Below are positions 17,809-26,705 of a DNA stretch of 49,194 nt, one piece after another. Below the pieces are notes generated by a model that saw only the letters and a list, made by a program, of their open reading frames with translations, was not told the DNA's origin and ran no database searches. Source of the stretch: Oscillospiraceae bacterium (GTDB lineage Bacteria > Bacillota > Clostridia > Oscillospirales > Oscillospiraceae). Positions within the stretch are counted from its first letter, which is position 1. Each line of letters starts with the position of its first letter. The position numbers and the translations under genes were made by a program. The stretch is from positions 1 to 49,194 of the forward strand of contig SVKX01000011.1 of NCBI GenBank assembly GCA_015068225.1, written 5' to 3'.

Positions 17809-20244
17809 TTATCGAATGTCGTATACGCTGCGAGCTGTCGGCTGGGAAGGGGTTCCCCGCAGGACGCGAATCCTGCGTGTGCCGGCGTCCATATCAAAGA
17901 AGTTGTCCTCCAGCAGCACATCTGCGCCGGCCTGGATCTCCACACTTCTTGCATAGGCATTTGCGGTTACTACAATTTCATCGCCGTCCAGAACAGCGGA
18001 GAGCTTGGGGTCATCAAAGCGGAAGTGCTTGGGCGCGCAGAACAGGACGCTGCCCTGACCCACCGTGACACCCTGATCATCCAGCAGTTCATAGGAATAG
18101 TAGCAGCCATAGGTGTCCTCCTGAGAGAAGTCCTGCTTAGGCAGCCAGACTGCGCTGAGGGCATCGCAATGGACAGGGAATTCTCCGGATGCGATCGCCG
18201 ATGCATCGGGACGGCGCAAAGACCAGCGGGCAGTGCCGCGGAAAGCCTGCATAGTCTCGTTGCTGATGTTCAGCTGTGCGGTCTTCTGGATGGTGGTGTC
18301 CTGCGCATTGACGTTGGTGCACTGGGAAAGGGTTCCTTCTTCGTGGCAGGAAATGAGGATCGGGGCAAAGAATCGCTTTTCATAGTAATGAAGAGCTTTC
18401 CAGCGGCCGTAGTAGTCGATAGATGCCCAGCTTGCCACCGGCCAGCAGTCATTCAGCTGCCAGACAACAGCGCCCATACAGCGTCCGCGGTTGCGGCGCC
18501 AGTGCTCCACAGCGTACTGCATAGCCTGCGCCTGCAGAAGCTGAGAGGCATAGACCACCTTGTCCATATCTCCGGGGTACAGATACATCTGAGAAAGGTA
18601 ATTGACAATCTTTCCGTTGGCTGCGTTATTGCGCTGATGCTTCTCCATGACATAGGAGAAAATGTTCCGGTCCTCCGGCTCGGTGAAGCTTTCGATGGTA
18701 GCCATAGGAGGAAAGGACTGGAAGCCGAATTCGGAAGCATAGCGGAAATAGTGGTTGCGGTAGTCTGTAAAGGGCAGAAGACCGTGCCAGACCGCCCAAT
18801 AATGGACATCACCGCGATTGGGATCATCGGGATTGTCTCCGCAACCGCCGCTGCAGGGGCTGGAGGGCCAATAAAAGGCTTCAGGGTCTTCCCGCTTCAC
18901 GATTTTGGGAATGAGGTACTCGAAAATTTTGGTGTAATCCGCCCGGAAGTAAGGATTGGCAAACCAGGGGTGATCCTCTTTCGCAGCAAATTGCTCCAGC
19001 TCGTTGTTGCCGCACCACAGAGCCAGAGAGGCATGATGGCGCAGCCGGCGGATATTGTCGACCAGCTCGGAAATGATGTTTTCTTCGAATTCCTCTGTCA
19101 GGTCATAGGAGGAGCAGGCAAACATGCAGTCCTGCCATACCAGAAGACCCAGCTCGTCACAAATATCATAAAACCAGTCGTCAGGGTAATAACCGCCGCC
19201 CCAGACCCGGAGGCAGTTCATGTTGGCGGCTTTAGCATCCTCCAGAAGCTGTCTGGTGCGCTCGGGCGTGACTCTGGGGAGCAGATTGTCTTCCGGAATA
19301 TAGTCGGCACCCATAGCAAAGATATCCACGCCGTTGACACAGTGGCAGAAGCTTTCGCCCCATTCATCCTTGCGCTGGCTGACAGTGATGGTCCGCAGAC
19401 CGATGCGCTGTGTCCATGTGTCTGTAACGCCGTTGGAATCGGATACAGTCACCGCTATCTGGTAAAGGGGCTGTGCGCCAATGCCGGCAGGCCACCAGAG
19501 GGCGGGATCTTTGACCTCAATGGAGCAGTTCTCGCCCTCGCCAGTGAACACGTTCCCGTCAGGGGCAGTAATTACAGTATGTACTGTTGCGCCGGGGCGG
19601 TAGGAATCCAAATTGGTGGTGATGTTCAGACACACGTTGCCAGGAGTGTGCTTCTGCCGGATATACACATCCCGTACCCGGGCAGTGCGGACACCGATGA
19701 TGGAAATATCTCTCCAAATACCGGCATCAGGAAGTCGGGGGCCCCAGTCCCAACCGAACATACAGTGCGCTTTGCGAAGATGGCCATAGCCAAGCATGGC
19801 TTCCGGACAGCCGCACACCTGAGAGCGTTCATATTCCTTTGCAATGTATTTTGTAGGAGAAGCAAACTGGACGCAGATGGTATTTTCTCCAGCGTGCAGA
19901 ACAGATTTGACATCAAATTCCCATGTGCGGTGCATATTTTTGGCAAGGCCGATCAGCTCGCCGTTGATAAAAACAGAGGCAATGGTGTCCAGACCTTCAC
20001 AGCGCAGGATGACTGCGTCATTTTCAAGAATGGAGGAATCCACACAAAAGGTACGGCTGTAATGGAAATCGTGCTCCATGATCGGCAGCACCTTGTCTTC
20101 ATTATCGCGATAAAAAGGGTCGGGAATCAACTGATTGGTGAGTAAATCATGATATACGGAACCGGGGACAGTTGCCGGCATCACAGGAAAGTTACTACCT
20201 GGAATCTCCAGAGTCCAAGAGCCGTTTAAGGATACAGTCTGCAT
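17809..20244 (-). CDS. GH2 beta-mannosidase
   Basis: An 811-aa glycoside hydrolase family 2 protein that removes terminal beta-mannose. It has the N-terminal sugar-binding jelly roll (SLNGSWTLEIPG, VPGSVYHDLL), an immunoglobulin-like domain, and the TIM barrel with acid/base Glu415 in LWCGNNELEQF and nucleophile Glu505 in YASEFGFQSFP, the latter typical of beta-mannosidases rather than beta-galactosidases. No signal peptide, so it acts on imported oligosaccharides. I chose the ATG at 20244 because AAGGAGGT lies seven bases upstream; the upstream in-frame ATGs have no such site. First gene of mannosidase-isomerase-fructokinase. Confidence 0.9.
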   Translation of the reverse strand: MQTVSLNGSWTLEIPGSNFPVMPATVPGSVYHDLLTNQLIPDPFYRDNEDKVLPIMEHDFHYSRTFCVDSSILENDAVILRCEGLDTIASVFINGELIGLAKNMHRTWEFDVKSVLHAGENTICVQFASPTKYIAKEYERSQVCGCPEAMLGYGHLRKAHCMFGWDWGPRLPDAGIWRDISIIGVRTARVRDVYIRQKHTPGNVCLNITTNLDSYRPGATVHTVITAPDGNVFTGEGENCSIEVKDPALWWPAGIGAQPLYQIAVTVSDSNGVTDTWTQRIGLRTITVSQRKDEWGESFCHCVNGVDIFAMGADYIPEDNLLPRVTPERTRQLLEDAKAANMNCLRVWGGGYYPDDWFYDICDELGLLVWQDCMFACSSYDLTEEFEENIISELVDNIRRLRHHASLALWCGNNELEQFAAKEDHPWFANPYFRADYTKIFEYLIPKIVKREDPEAFYWPSSPCSGGCGDNPDDPNRGDVHYWAVWHGLLPFTDYRNHYFRYASEFGFQSFPPMATIESFTEPEDRNIFSYVMEKHQRNNAANGKIVNYLSQMYLYPGDMDKVVYASQLLQAQAMQYAVEHWRRNRGRCMGAVVWQLNDCWPVASWASIDYYGRWKALHYYEKRFFAPILISCHEEGTLSQCTNVNAQDTTIQKTAQLNISNETMQAFRGTARWSLRRPDASAIASGEFPVHCDALSAVWLPKQDFSQEDTYGCYYSYELLDDQGVTVGQGSVLFCAPKHFRFDDPKLSAVLDGDEIVVTANAYARSVEIQAGADVLLEDNFFDMDAGTRRIRVLRGTPSQPTARSVYDIR

Positions 20245-20297
20245 AGTTGTTACCTCCTTGGCCATACTCACGGTGCGAAGCATGAGGTGTCATACTT

Positions 20298-20326
20298 GTT
20301 ATACGCCATTTCCGCTAAAAAAGCAA
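20298..20326 (-). promoter_or_regulatory. Promoter of the mannoside operon
   Basis: Minus strand TTGCTT (20326-20321), 17-bp spacer, TATAAC (20303-20298). Confidence 0.65.
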
Positions 20327-20351
20327 GGAAATATTGTTTTTTTTAAAAGAA

Positions 20352-20457
20352 CAAATGCATTTGAGGCAGGTGTAGAGATGCAGAGGGGAAAAAGGCAAGG
20401 GAAACGCCTTTTATTCTTCGTTCTCTTGTGATATAATTAAAAAAACTGCCTCAAATG
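20352..20457. repeat. Inverted repeat between the mannosidase and uvrB genes
   Basis: CATTTGAGGCAG (20358-20369) faces its complement CTGCCTCAAATG (20446-20457), 12 bp perfect, 76 bases apart. The left arm overlaps the palindrome CAAATGCATTTG (20352-20363). A small hairpin AAAAGGC/GCCTTTT lies inside. It flanks the uvrB promoter. Confidence 0.7.
20409..20437 (+). promoter_or_regulatory. Probable uvrB promoter
   Basis: TATAAT (20432-20437) with an extended TGA and a weak -35 (TTTTAT, 20409-20414). It lies inside the 20358-20457 inverted repeat. No LexA-type box is seen. Confidence 0.55.
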
Positions 20458-20509
20458 ACCGTGTTTCAAAACGGACATCATCGACAAGGAACAAAAAGGA
20501 GGATCCGGT

Positions 20510-22477
20510 GTGGACAAGTTTGAATTGCAATCCTCGTTTCAGGCAACCGGAGATCAACCGGCGGCCATTGAAGGGCTTGTCAACGGTGTGAACTGGGGAC
20601 TGCGGGAGCAGACTCTGCTGGGCGTGACCGGCTCGGGCAAAACCTTTACCATGGCAAATGTGATTGCCAAGCTGAACCGGCCTACCCTTGTGCTGGCCCA
20701 CAATAAAACACTGGCAGCCCAGTTGTGCAGTGAATTTCGGGAGTTTTTTCCCAATAATGCGGTAGAGTACTTTATTTCCTACTACGACTACTATCAGCCC
20801 GAGGCCTATATTGCCCATACGGACACCTATATTGAGAAGGATTCCGCAGTGAATGAGGAGATCGACCGGCTTCGCCACAGTGCCACCTCTGCCTTGTTTG
20901 AGCGGCGGGATGTGATCGTGGTCAGCTCTGTCAGCTGCTTGTACGGTCTGGGTGACCCCATTGACTATAAGAGCATGGTGATCTCCCTGCGGGTAGGGCA
21001 GGAGCGGCCTCTGGACGAAATACTCAAGAAACTGACTGAAATTCGCTATGAGCGCAACGATCTGGATTTTTCCAGAAACAAGTTTCGCCTGCGGGGAGAT
21101 ACGCTGGAAGTTTATCCTGCCTATTGGTCCGGCCGGGCCATCCGGATTGAGTTTTTTGGGGACGAGATCGACCGGATCTCGGAGATCAACGCGGTGTCCG
21201 GTATGGCAGAGCGATATGTGGATCATGTTGCCATCTATCCTGCCAGCCATTATGTGGCATCCCGGGAAAAGCTCCAGCGGGCTATGTTGGAGATCCAGAA
21301 AGAATGCGATGAGCAGGTGGCGTGGTTCCGGGCCCGGGACAAGCTGATCGAAGCCCAGCGCATAGCCCAGAGGACGGCTTACGATCTGGAAATGCTGACA
21401 GAGATCGGTTTTTGCAACGGCATTGAGAACTACTCCCGGGTGATCCAGGGACGCGCACCCGGCACACCGCCCACAACACTGCTGGACTATTTTCCGGATG
21501 ATTTTCTGATGTTCATTGATGAAAGCCATGTAACCCTGCCCCAGTGCAGAGCAATGTATGCCGGCGACCGAAGCCGCAAGGATGCGCTGGTGAACTACGG
21601 TTTCCGTCTGCCGTCGGCGTATGACAACCGGCCGCTGAATTTTGCGGAATTCGACAGCAAGATCAATCAGGTGATCTATGTTTCCGCAACGCCTGCGGAA
21701 TATGAGCGCACCCGCTCCGGCCAGACTGTGGAGCAGGTGATCCGTCCCACAGGTCTATTAGACCCCGAAGTGGAGGTCCGGCCTATTGAGGGGCAGATCG
21801 ATGACCTGATTGGGGAAATCAATGCCCGCAGCGCCAAAAATGAACGGGTGCTGGTGACTACTCTGACCAAGAAAATGGCAGAGGATCTGACGGTTTATCT
21901 GCAAAAGGCAGGCATTAAAGTGCGGTATATGCACTCAGATATTGGCGCGATGGAGCGGATGGAGATCATTCGGGATCTTCGCATGGCAAAATTCGATGTT
22001 TTGGTAGGTATCAACCTGCTGCGGGAGGGACTTGACCTGCCGGAGGTAAGTCTGGTGGCGATTCTGGATGCGGACAAGGAGGGCTTCCTGCGCAGCGAGA
22101 CCAGTCTGATCCAGACCATTGGCCGCGCTGCGCGAAATGCAGAGGGTAAGGTCATTATGTATGCGGATGTGGTTACCGCATCCATGCGCACGGCCATGGA
22201 TGAGACTGCCCGTCGCCGAAAAATCCAGAATGCTTTCAATGAAGCCAATGGTATCGTGCCCAAAACCATTATTAAGTCTGTCCGGGATCTGATTGAGATA
22301 TCTTCTCCCACCGCGGAGCGGAAGGGAAGGTCCGGCATCAAGATGACCAGGGCAGAAAAGGAAAAGGAGATCGCCCGTCTGGAAAAGCAGATGAAGGAAG
22401 CAGCCCGTATGATGGAGTACGAATATGCGGCGGTCCTTCGGGACCAGATCATCGAGCTGCGAGGAGATGGAATATAA
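20510..22477 (+). CDS. uvrB: Excinuclease ABC subunit B
   Basis: Damage-verifying helicase-like subunit of nucleotide excision repair; receives DNA from UvrA and recruits UvrC. At 655 aa it has Walker [14 protein letters not shown] (about 38-50), the beta-hairpin [10 protein letters not shown] (about 92-101), the DESH box (about 338), the helicase motif QTIGRAARN, and a C-terminal UVR coiled-coil ([17 protein letters not shown]) for UvrC binding. GTG start with AGGAGG seven bases upstream. It sits alone on the plus strand, with carbohydrate genes on both sides. Confidence 0.97.
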   Translation: MDKFELQSSFQATGDQPAAIEGLVNGVNWGLREQTLLGVTGSGKTFTMANVIAKLNRPTLVLAHNKTLAAQLCSEFREFFPNNAVEYFISYYDYYQPEAYIAHTDTYIEKDSAVNEEIDRLRHSATSALFERRDVIVVSSVSCLYGLGDPIDYKSMVISLRVGQERPLDEILKKLTEIRYERNDLDFSRNKFRLRGDTLEVYPAYWSGRAIRIEFFGDEIDRISEINAVSGMAERYVDHVAIYPASHYVASREKLQRAMLEIQKECDEQVAWFRARDKLIEAQRIAQRTAYDLEMLTEIGFCNGIENYSRVIQGRAPGTPPTTLLDYFPDDFLMFIDESHVTLPQCRAMYAGDRSRKDALVNYGFRLPSAYDNRPLNFAEFDSKINQVIYVSATPAEYERTRSGQTVEQVIRPTGLLDPEVEVRPIEGQIDDLIGEINARSAKNERVLVTTLTKKMAEDLTVYLQKAGIKVRYMHSDIGAMERMEIIRDLRMAKFDVLVGINLLREGLDLPEVSLVAILDADKEGFLRSETSLIQTIGRAARNAEGKVIMYADVVTASMRTAMDETARRRKIQNAFNEANGIVPKTIIKSVRDLIEISSPTAERKGRSGIKMTRAEKEKEIARLEKQMKEAARMMEYEYAAVLRDQIIELRGDGI

Positions 22478-22482
22478 AAAGA

Positions 22483-22512
22483 GATCCCGGAACTGCAAGC
22501 AGTTCCGGGATC
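22483..22512 (-). terminator. Terminator between uvrB and the symporter gene
   Basis: Perfect 13-bp stem GATCCCGGAACTG/CAGTTCCGGGATC with a 4-base loop. The T-rich tail is on the minus strand, so it mainly ends the symporter transcript. It could also stop uvrB. Confidence 0.8.
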
Positions 22513-22526
22513 GATTATTACAGAAA

Positions 22527-24005
22527 TTATTCAGCAGCCTTGCGAGCATCCAGCTCCTCGGTCATGGTGGCCATGGTCTTTTTGTCCAGATTATAGATCA
22601 GTGCCAAACCAACAAACTGCATAACTGCGGAGAACATGTACAGACCGGCTACCAGCCAGCACATATTATAAGAGGTGGCGGCAGTCTGTCCGGCAGTTCC
22701 AAGGTCAGAGTTGTAACCCAATACACCCATGACCAGAAGAACGATAGAGGGGCCAACACCCTGAGCCAGCTTACGGAAGAAGGAGTGCAGGGAGTAAACA
22801 GTGCCCTCTTCGCGCTTGCCGGTTTTCCATTCATTGTAGTCAATGGCATCAGCCATCAGAGCCCAGGAAACACAGGTATAAACACCCATACCTATGCCAT
22901 ATACTACCAGACCAGCCAGATAAACGACCATGGAGAGGCTCTTGTCGGCAATCAAGGGGAAGCACAGCATGATCAGGCCACCAACCAAAGATGCAATGGT
23001 GCCGGCAACAGAAGCTTCTTTCTTGCCAAACCTGTTGACAATCTTTTTGATAAAGGGCATAAACAGGAACATGGGCAGGAAACCAACCATCTGCACGATA
23101 CCGGACAGGGAGGCCATGCCAAAATAGGTAGCGAACATGATGGTAACGGCGGTGGTAGCGGCGTTCATACCCAGGAACATGCCCATAGCTGCCAGAGTGG
23201 CACCCACTGCAGGCCGGTTTTTCATAAAGTTTCCAAAAGCGGAGAACACATTGAATTTGGCGGATTCTTCATTTGCCTTTACGGAATTCTCGTCTACACG
23301 GATGGTGATGACCTTCAGCATAAACTGGAAAGCAATAAAGCCAAGAACACCCATCAACAGTGCAACCCAGAATACCCGATCGCCCAGCAGTGTTTCTACC
23401 TGAACACCGGTCTCAGGATTAAGCATAGGAGTACCATCCGCGTTAAACTGCTTTTCCCAGATCAGCATGGGCAGGATCATGGAGGGCAGCATGTTGCCCA
23501 CCATAGAGCCTACGCTACGCCAAGTGGACAGCTGAGCGCGCTCACCGGGATTTTCAGTGACCAGAGACAGCATAGAACCGTAGGGGACATTGGCAACAGT
23601 GTAAGCTGCGTCCCAGATGATGTAACCAAAGATAAACAGAATGGCCTTAAGAACGACGGGCGCATTGGGGAAGGGGAGAAATACCGCAGCACCGGCAACC
23701 AGCAATCCGCAGGAACCGATAAAGATGTATTGCTTAAATTTGCCCCGCTTGTATTGTCTTCTGTCAGCATCAATCATGGAACCAATCAAAGGATCGTTGA
23801 CGGCATCCCAGATCTGCACTACCAGCAACAAAATGGACAGCAGACCGGTCTCCAGCATCATGTAGACAAGCCAGAAGGTTTGAACAGTGCCCTTCAGGGC
23901 AAAGCTCATGTTACAGCCAAAGTCACCAGCAGCATAGGCGACTTTATCTCGCATGCCGAACTTGCGATAGCCTTTGGCATCCAGGGTAACGGGTTTTTTT
24001 GCCAT
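22527..24005 (-). CDS. GPH-family sugar:cation symporter (MFS)
   Basis: A 492-aa protein with about 12 hydrophobic segments. It starts MRDKVAYAAGDFG, followed by WDAVNDPLIGSMID, both hallmarks of the glycoside-pentoside-hexuronide:cation symporter family (melibiose, glucuronide and xyloside carriers). Extra length comes from a loop around residues 205-230. The substrate cannot be read from sequence, but its divergent TetR neighbour and the nearby GH79-like enzyme and beta-mannosidase suggest an oligosaccharide or glycoside. Start supported by AAGGAGG before the ATG. A short hairpin (GTGGGTT/AACCCAC, 24026-24043) lies in its leader. Confidence 0.88.
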   Translation of the reverse strand: MAKKPVTLDAKGYRKFGMRDKVAYAAGDFGCNMSFALKGTVQTFWLVYMMLETGLLSILLLVVQIWDAVNDPLIGSMIDADRRQYKRGKFKQYIFIGSCGLLVAGAAVFLPFPNAPVVLKAILFIFGYIIWDAAYTVANVPYGSMLSLVTENPGERAQLSTWRSVGSMVGNMLPSMILPMLIWEKQFNADGTPMLNPETGVQVETLLGDRVFWVALLMGVLGFIAFQFMLKVITIRVDENSVKANEESAKFNVFSAFGNFMKNRPAVGATLAAMGMFLGMNAATTAVTIMFATYFGMASLSGIVQMVGFLPMFLFMPFIKKIVNRFGKKEASVAGTIASLVGGLIMLCFPLIADKSLSMVVYLAGLVVYGIGMGVYTCVSWALMADAIDYNEWKTGKREEGTVYSLHSFFRKLAQGVGPSIVLLVMGVLGYNSDLGTAGQTAATSYNMCWLVAGLYMFSAVMQFVGLALIYNLDKKTMATMTEELDARKAAE

Positions 24006-24094
24006 ATTTCTTCCTCCTTAATTATGTGGGTTGGCAAACCCACCGCAATCATACCAATTATAAAACAGAAGCAAATTATTAAATAGGGCCAGAA

Positions 24095-24111
24095 TGCCAC
24101 TTCTGTGACAC
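24095..24111 (-). promoter_or_regulatory. Candidate operator upstream of the symporter gene
   Basis: Minus strand GTGTCACAGAAGTGGCA. It matches the site at 24848-24864 upstream of the GH79-like gene at 13 of 17 positions. A shared regulator, perhaps the adjacent TetR protein, is inference. Confidence 0.4.
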
Positions 24112-24158
24112 TTAAAGCCGAAAAACACTGAAAAATTTTGGCAATTTTAACAAATTGG

Positions 24159-24186
24159 TTGACGAATTTCCTTTGTTTGCTATAAT
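24159..24186 (+). promoter_or_regulatory. Promoter of the tetR-family gene
   Basis: TTGACG (24159-24164), 16-bp spacer, TATAAT (24181-24186). Confidence 0.8.
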
Positions 24187-24209
24187 ATTGCTATAAAGGA
24201 GGGAGCGAT

Positions 24210-24791
24210 ATGTACAAGTTCTGCAAGACGGAACAGTCTGCTGCCCGTCAGCGCGAACTGGAGCAGGGATTGCTTCAGATTATGAGCACTTTGCGCTACG
24301 AGGACATTAATGTCAGCGACCTGTGTCAGAAGATGGGCATTCCCAGAAAATCCTTTTATCGTTATTTCTCCAGCAAGGATGGCGCGCTCCACGCCCTGAT
24401 CGACCATACCCTGATGGAATATGAGAGCTTTGGTGGAAACAGAATCACAAGAGTGAGCAGGACGCTCCATGGGGATCTGAAAAGCTTTTTTGAATTCTGG
24501 ATCCAGCATGAGAAACTGCTGAATGCACTGGAACGAAGCTCCATGAGCGGCGTTCTGATAGAGCGATCCATCAGCTATGCAGCCAGTGAAGCGGTTTTTC
24601 CCAGCCGCTTTCTGCCGGGAGAGGATAAGAGTATACGTCAGCATGTGGTGATGTTTGCTGTGTGCGGCCTGATGACGATGGTGCTTCAGTGGCATCACGG
24701 CGGCTATCAGGAGAGCGCATCGGATATGGCAGTGGTAGCAGCAAGGCTGGTGACACAGCCACTGTTCCCCAATGCGAGCCATTTACTGTAA
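24210..24791 (+). CDS. TetR/AcrR-family transcriptional regulator
   Basis: A 193-aa regulator with an N-terminal TetR helix-turn-helix (about 20-60): ERYEDINV-like helix, VSDLCQKMGIPRKSFYRYF, then SSKDGALHALID. The C-terminal ligand domain is variable, so the effector is unknown. It is transcribed away from the GPH symporter and followed by the GH79-like gene after its own terminator, so it probably controls uptake and breakdown of the same glycan. Start ATG with GGAGGGAG upstream. Confidence 0.88.
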   Translation: MYKFCKTEQSAARQRELEQGLLQIMSTLRYEDINVSDLCQKMGIPRKSFYRYFSSKDGALHALIDHTLMEYESFGGNRITRVSRTLHGDLKSFFEFWIQHEKLLNALERSSMSGVLIERSISYAASEAVFPSRFLPGEDKSIRQHVVMFAVCGLMTMVLQWHHGGYQESASDMAVVAARLVTQPLFPNASHLL

Positions 24792-24798
24792 GAGCGCT

Positions 24799-24839
24799 GC
24801 CGGCTTTGTATTATTTGTGCAAAGCCGGCTCGTTTTTTT
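24799..24839 (+). terminator. Terminator of the tetR-family gene
   Basis: GCCGGCTTTG/CAAAGCCGGC stem, then TCG and T7. Confidence 0.88.
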
Positions 24840-24847
24840 GGTATTGG

Positions 24848-24873
24848 GTGACACAGTTGTGCCATTTTGGCAC
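24848..24873 (+). promoter_or_regulatory. Candidate operator upstream of the GH79-like gene
   Basis: GTGACACAGTTGTGCCA (24848-24864) resembles the symporter site. It overlaps the inverted repeat GTGCCATTTTGGCAC (24859-24873). Confidence 0.45.
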
Positions 24874-24938
24874 TTTTCGGGAGTGGGTATCATTATTTAT
24901 AATGAATCTGGAATTATTAAAAAGGAGTGTTAAATCCA

Positions 24939-26432
24939 ATGGCAGAATTTGTAAAACTGGCCGGTTCCGGCCTGACGGCTCTCAGAGAAATGGATGAGCG
25001 GTTGGTTTCCTACAATGTGGAGATGACCGAAGTCACCGGCGGCACCTTCTGGAAGGCATATACCGATGCCCAGGTGGATGGAACCGAGGAGTTCCCACCC
25101 ATTACGAACTGGCAGGACATGGGTAATCTGCAGCAGTGGTATGATCCCATTGATACGAAGAATCCCCGGCTTATCAAGCTGGCAAAGGATCTGGGAGCTG
25201 CATGGGTTCGTGTATCCGGCACCTGGGCCAATAAGACCTACTATGATTTTGACGGTCACACCGGCGGCAAGGTCCCGGAGGGTTTCCAGAACCTGCTGAC
25301 AAAAGATCAGTGGCTGAGCCTGCTGGATTTTGTAAAAGCCATTGGCGGCAAACTGCTGGTTTCCATTGCAAACTGCCCTGGCATCCACTCTGCGGACGAG
25401 CCCATGCCCTTTGAGCAGGCGGATCTGCTGTTCCGCACCTCTAAGGAATATGGTGTGCCCATCAGTGCGGCGGAGTTTACCAATGAGCCCAACCTGATCG
25501 CTCTGAGCGGTCTGCCGCAGGGCTATACCGCTGCGGATCACGCCCGTGACCATGACCTGTTTGGTGCATGGCTCCGGGAGAATTATCCCGAGTGCCTGTT
25601 TGTCGGTCCTTGCACTGTGGGTGATATTGATATGTTCGGCACTATGGAAGGTGCCGGCGGCGGCATGGCAGCCGGCTTTGAAATGGTCACCACAGAGGCG
25701 CTGCTGGGCGAGTATAAGACACCCATGGATGTGTTCAGCTACCATTATTACAATGGCGTTTCCGAGCGCGGTCAGGCAATGGGCGGCCATTGGCCCTATG
25801 AAGCAGCGCTGACAGAAAAATATCTGAGCGTGGCAGCCAGCTGCGCCCGTCAGTATACTGCCCGTCGTGACAGATATGTCCCCGGTGGTCAGATGTGGGT
25901 AACCGAATCCGGCGATGCCGGCTGCGGTGGCAATACCTGGGCTTCTACCTATGTGGATGTACCCCGTACCCTGAACGAGTTGGGTGAGTTCTGCACAGTT
26001 ACCGACGGCGTGATTTTCCACAATACGCTGGCATCCTCTGACTACGGCTTCCTGAAGCATGGCACCTTTGAGCCCCGGCCCAACTACTTTGCTGTGCTGC
26101 TGTGGAACCGTCTGATGGGCAAGACCGTGTATGCCTCCGGTGAAGAGATCCGGGAGGGTGCGCATGTCTATGCCCACTCCCGTAAGGATGGCAAGGACGG
26201 CTATGCATATCTGGTGATCAACAATTCTCAGGAAGTGACCACTGTGGAGCTGCCCGGTCAGGCACAGGTCTATGCCCTTACCGGCAATGGCAAGCTGCGC
26301 AGCCGCACCATGCTTCTGAACGGCCGCGAGCTGGTTCTGGGCGAGAATGATGCCCTTCCGGAGCTGTCCGGCGTTACCGCGTCCGGCACTGTGGAGGTCG
26401 CTCCCGGCGGCTGTACCTTTATTGTGGTATAA
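24939..26432 (+). CDS. GH79-like intracellular glycoside hydrolase
   Basis: A 497-aa clan GH-A type enzyme. The pair EFTNEPN (Glu183, acid/base) and WVTESGDAGCGG (Glu323, nucleophile) in a TIM barrel, then LLWNRLMGKTVY and a C-terminal beta domain, resembles GH79 (heparanase, beta-glucuronidase). GH39 or a related unassigned family is possible. No signal peptide, so it probably cleaves an imported oligosaccharide brought in by the nearby GPH symporter. The ATG at 24939 follows AGGAG by 11 bases; the GTG at 24927 overlaps the ribosome site. Flanked by terminators, with operator-like repeats upstream. Confidence 0.7.
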   Translation: MAEFVKLAGSGLTALREMDERLVSYNVEMTEVTGGTFWKAYTDAQVDGTEEFPPITNWQDMGNLQQWYDPIDTKNPRLIKLAKDLGAAWVRVSGTWANKTYYDFDGHTGGKVPEGFQNLLTKDQWLSLLDFVKAIGGKLLVSIANCPGIHSADEPMPFEQADLLFRTSKEYGVPISAAEFTNEPNLIALSGLPQGYTAADHARDHDLFGAWLRENYPECLFVGPCTVGDIDMFGTMEGAGGGMAAGFEMVTTEALLGEYKTPMDVFSYHYYNGVSERGQAMGGHWPYEAALTEKYLSVAASCARQYTARRDRYVPGGQMWVTESGDAGCGGNTWASTYVDVPRTLNELGEFCTVTDGVIFHNTLASSDYGFLKHGTFEPRPNYFAVLLWNRLMGKTVYASGEEIREGAHVYAHSRKDGKDGYAYLVINNSQEVTTVELPGQAQVYALTGNGKLRSRTMLLNGRELVLGENDALPELSGVTASGTVEVAPGGCTFIVV

Positions 26433-26449
26433 CTTAGGATAACAGAAAA

Positions 26450-26476
26450 GGACGCACCTTGCGGTGCGTCCTTCTT
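26450..26476 (+). terminator. Terminator after the GH79-like gene
   Basis: GGACGCACC/GGTGCGTCC with loop TTGC, then TTCTTTT. It may also serve the convergent DUF1653 gene. Confidence 0.85.
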
Positions 26477-26695
26477 TTAGTCCATTGGACCGATGTATTG
26501 AAAACGGGGGCCGTGATATCCATCTTTTTCTACGATTTCCTGCCACATGGCCGCAGGGCGTACCCAAAGGCCGCCGTCGCCGTACAGCGCGCGATAGACC
26601 ACCATGGGCTCCAGCGTTTCACTGTGGCGGGCAATGCCGATCAGCTCGTACTCATTACCTTTGAAATGCCGGTATTTCCCGGGAAAAAGCTCCAT
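26477..26695 (-). CDS. DUF1653 domain protein
   Basis: A 72-aa protein matching the DUF1653 pattern: GKYRHFKGNEYELIGIARHS, then VVYRALYGDGGLWVRP. The family is small, cytoplasmic and of unknown function. The ATG at 26695 has AAGGAGG just upstream; longer in-frame versions run into the preceding gene. Lies 10 bases after the deacetylase-like gene, probably in the same transcript. Confidence 0.85.
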   Translation of the reverse strand: MELFPGKYRHFKGNEYELIGIARHSETLEPMVVYRALYGDGGLWVRPAAMWQEIVEKDGYHGPRFQYIGPMD

Positions 26696-26705
26696 AGCTG
26701 CCTCC

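Noticed and set aside
18025..20145. 706-codon open frame antisense to the beta-mannosidase gene
   Set aside because: It mirrors the GC-rich codon pattern of the real gene, has no ribosome site or known motif, and lies opposite a full-length GH2 enzyme.
20409..20460. LexA box at uvrB
   Set aside because: No GAAC-N4-GTTC type site is visible at uvrA or uvrB.
24930..26567. 545-codon open frame antisense to the GH79-like gene
   Set aside because: Shadow of a real gene with both catalytic motifs.
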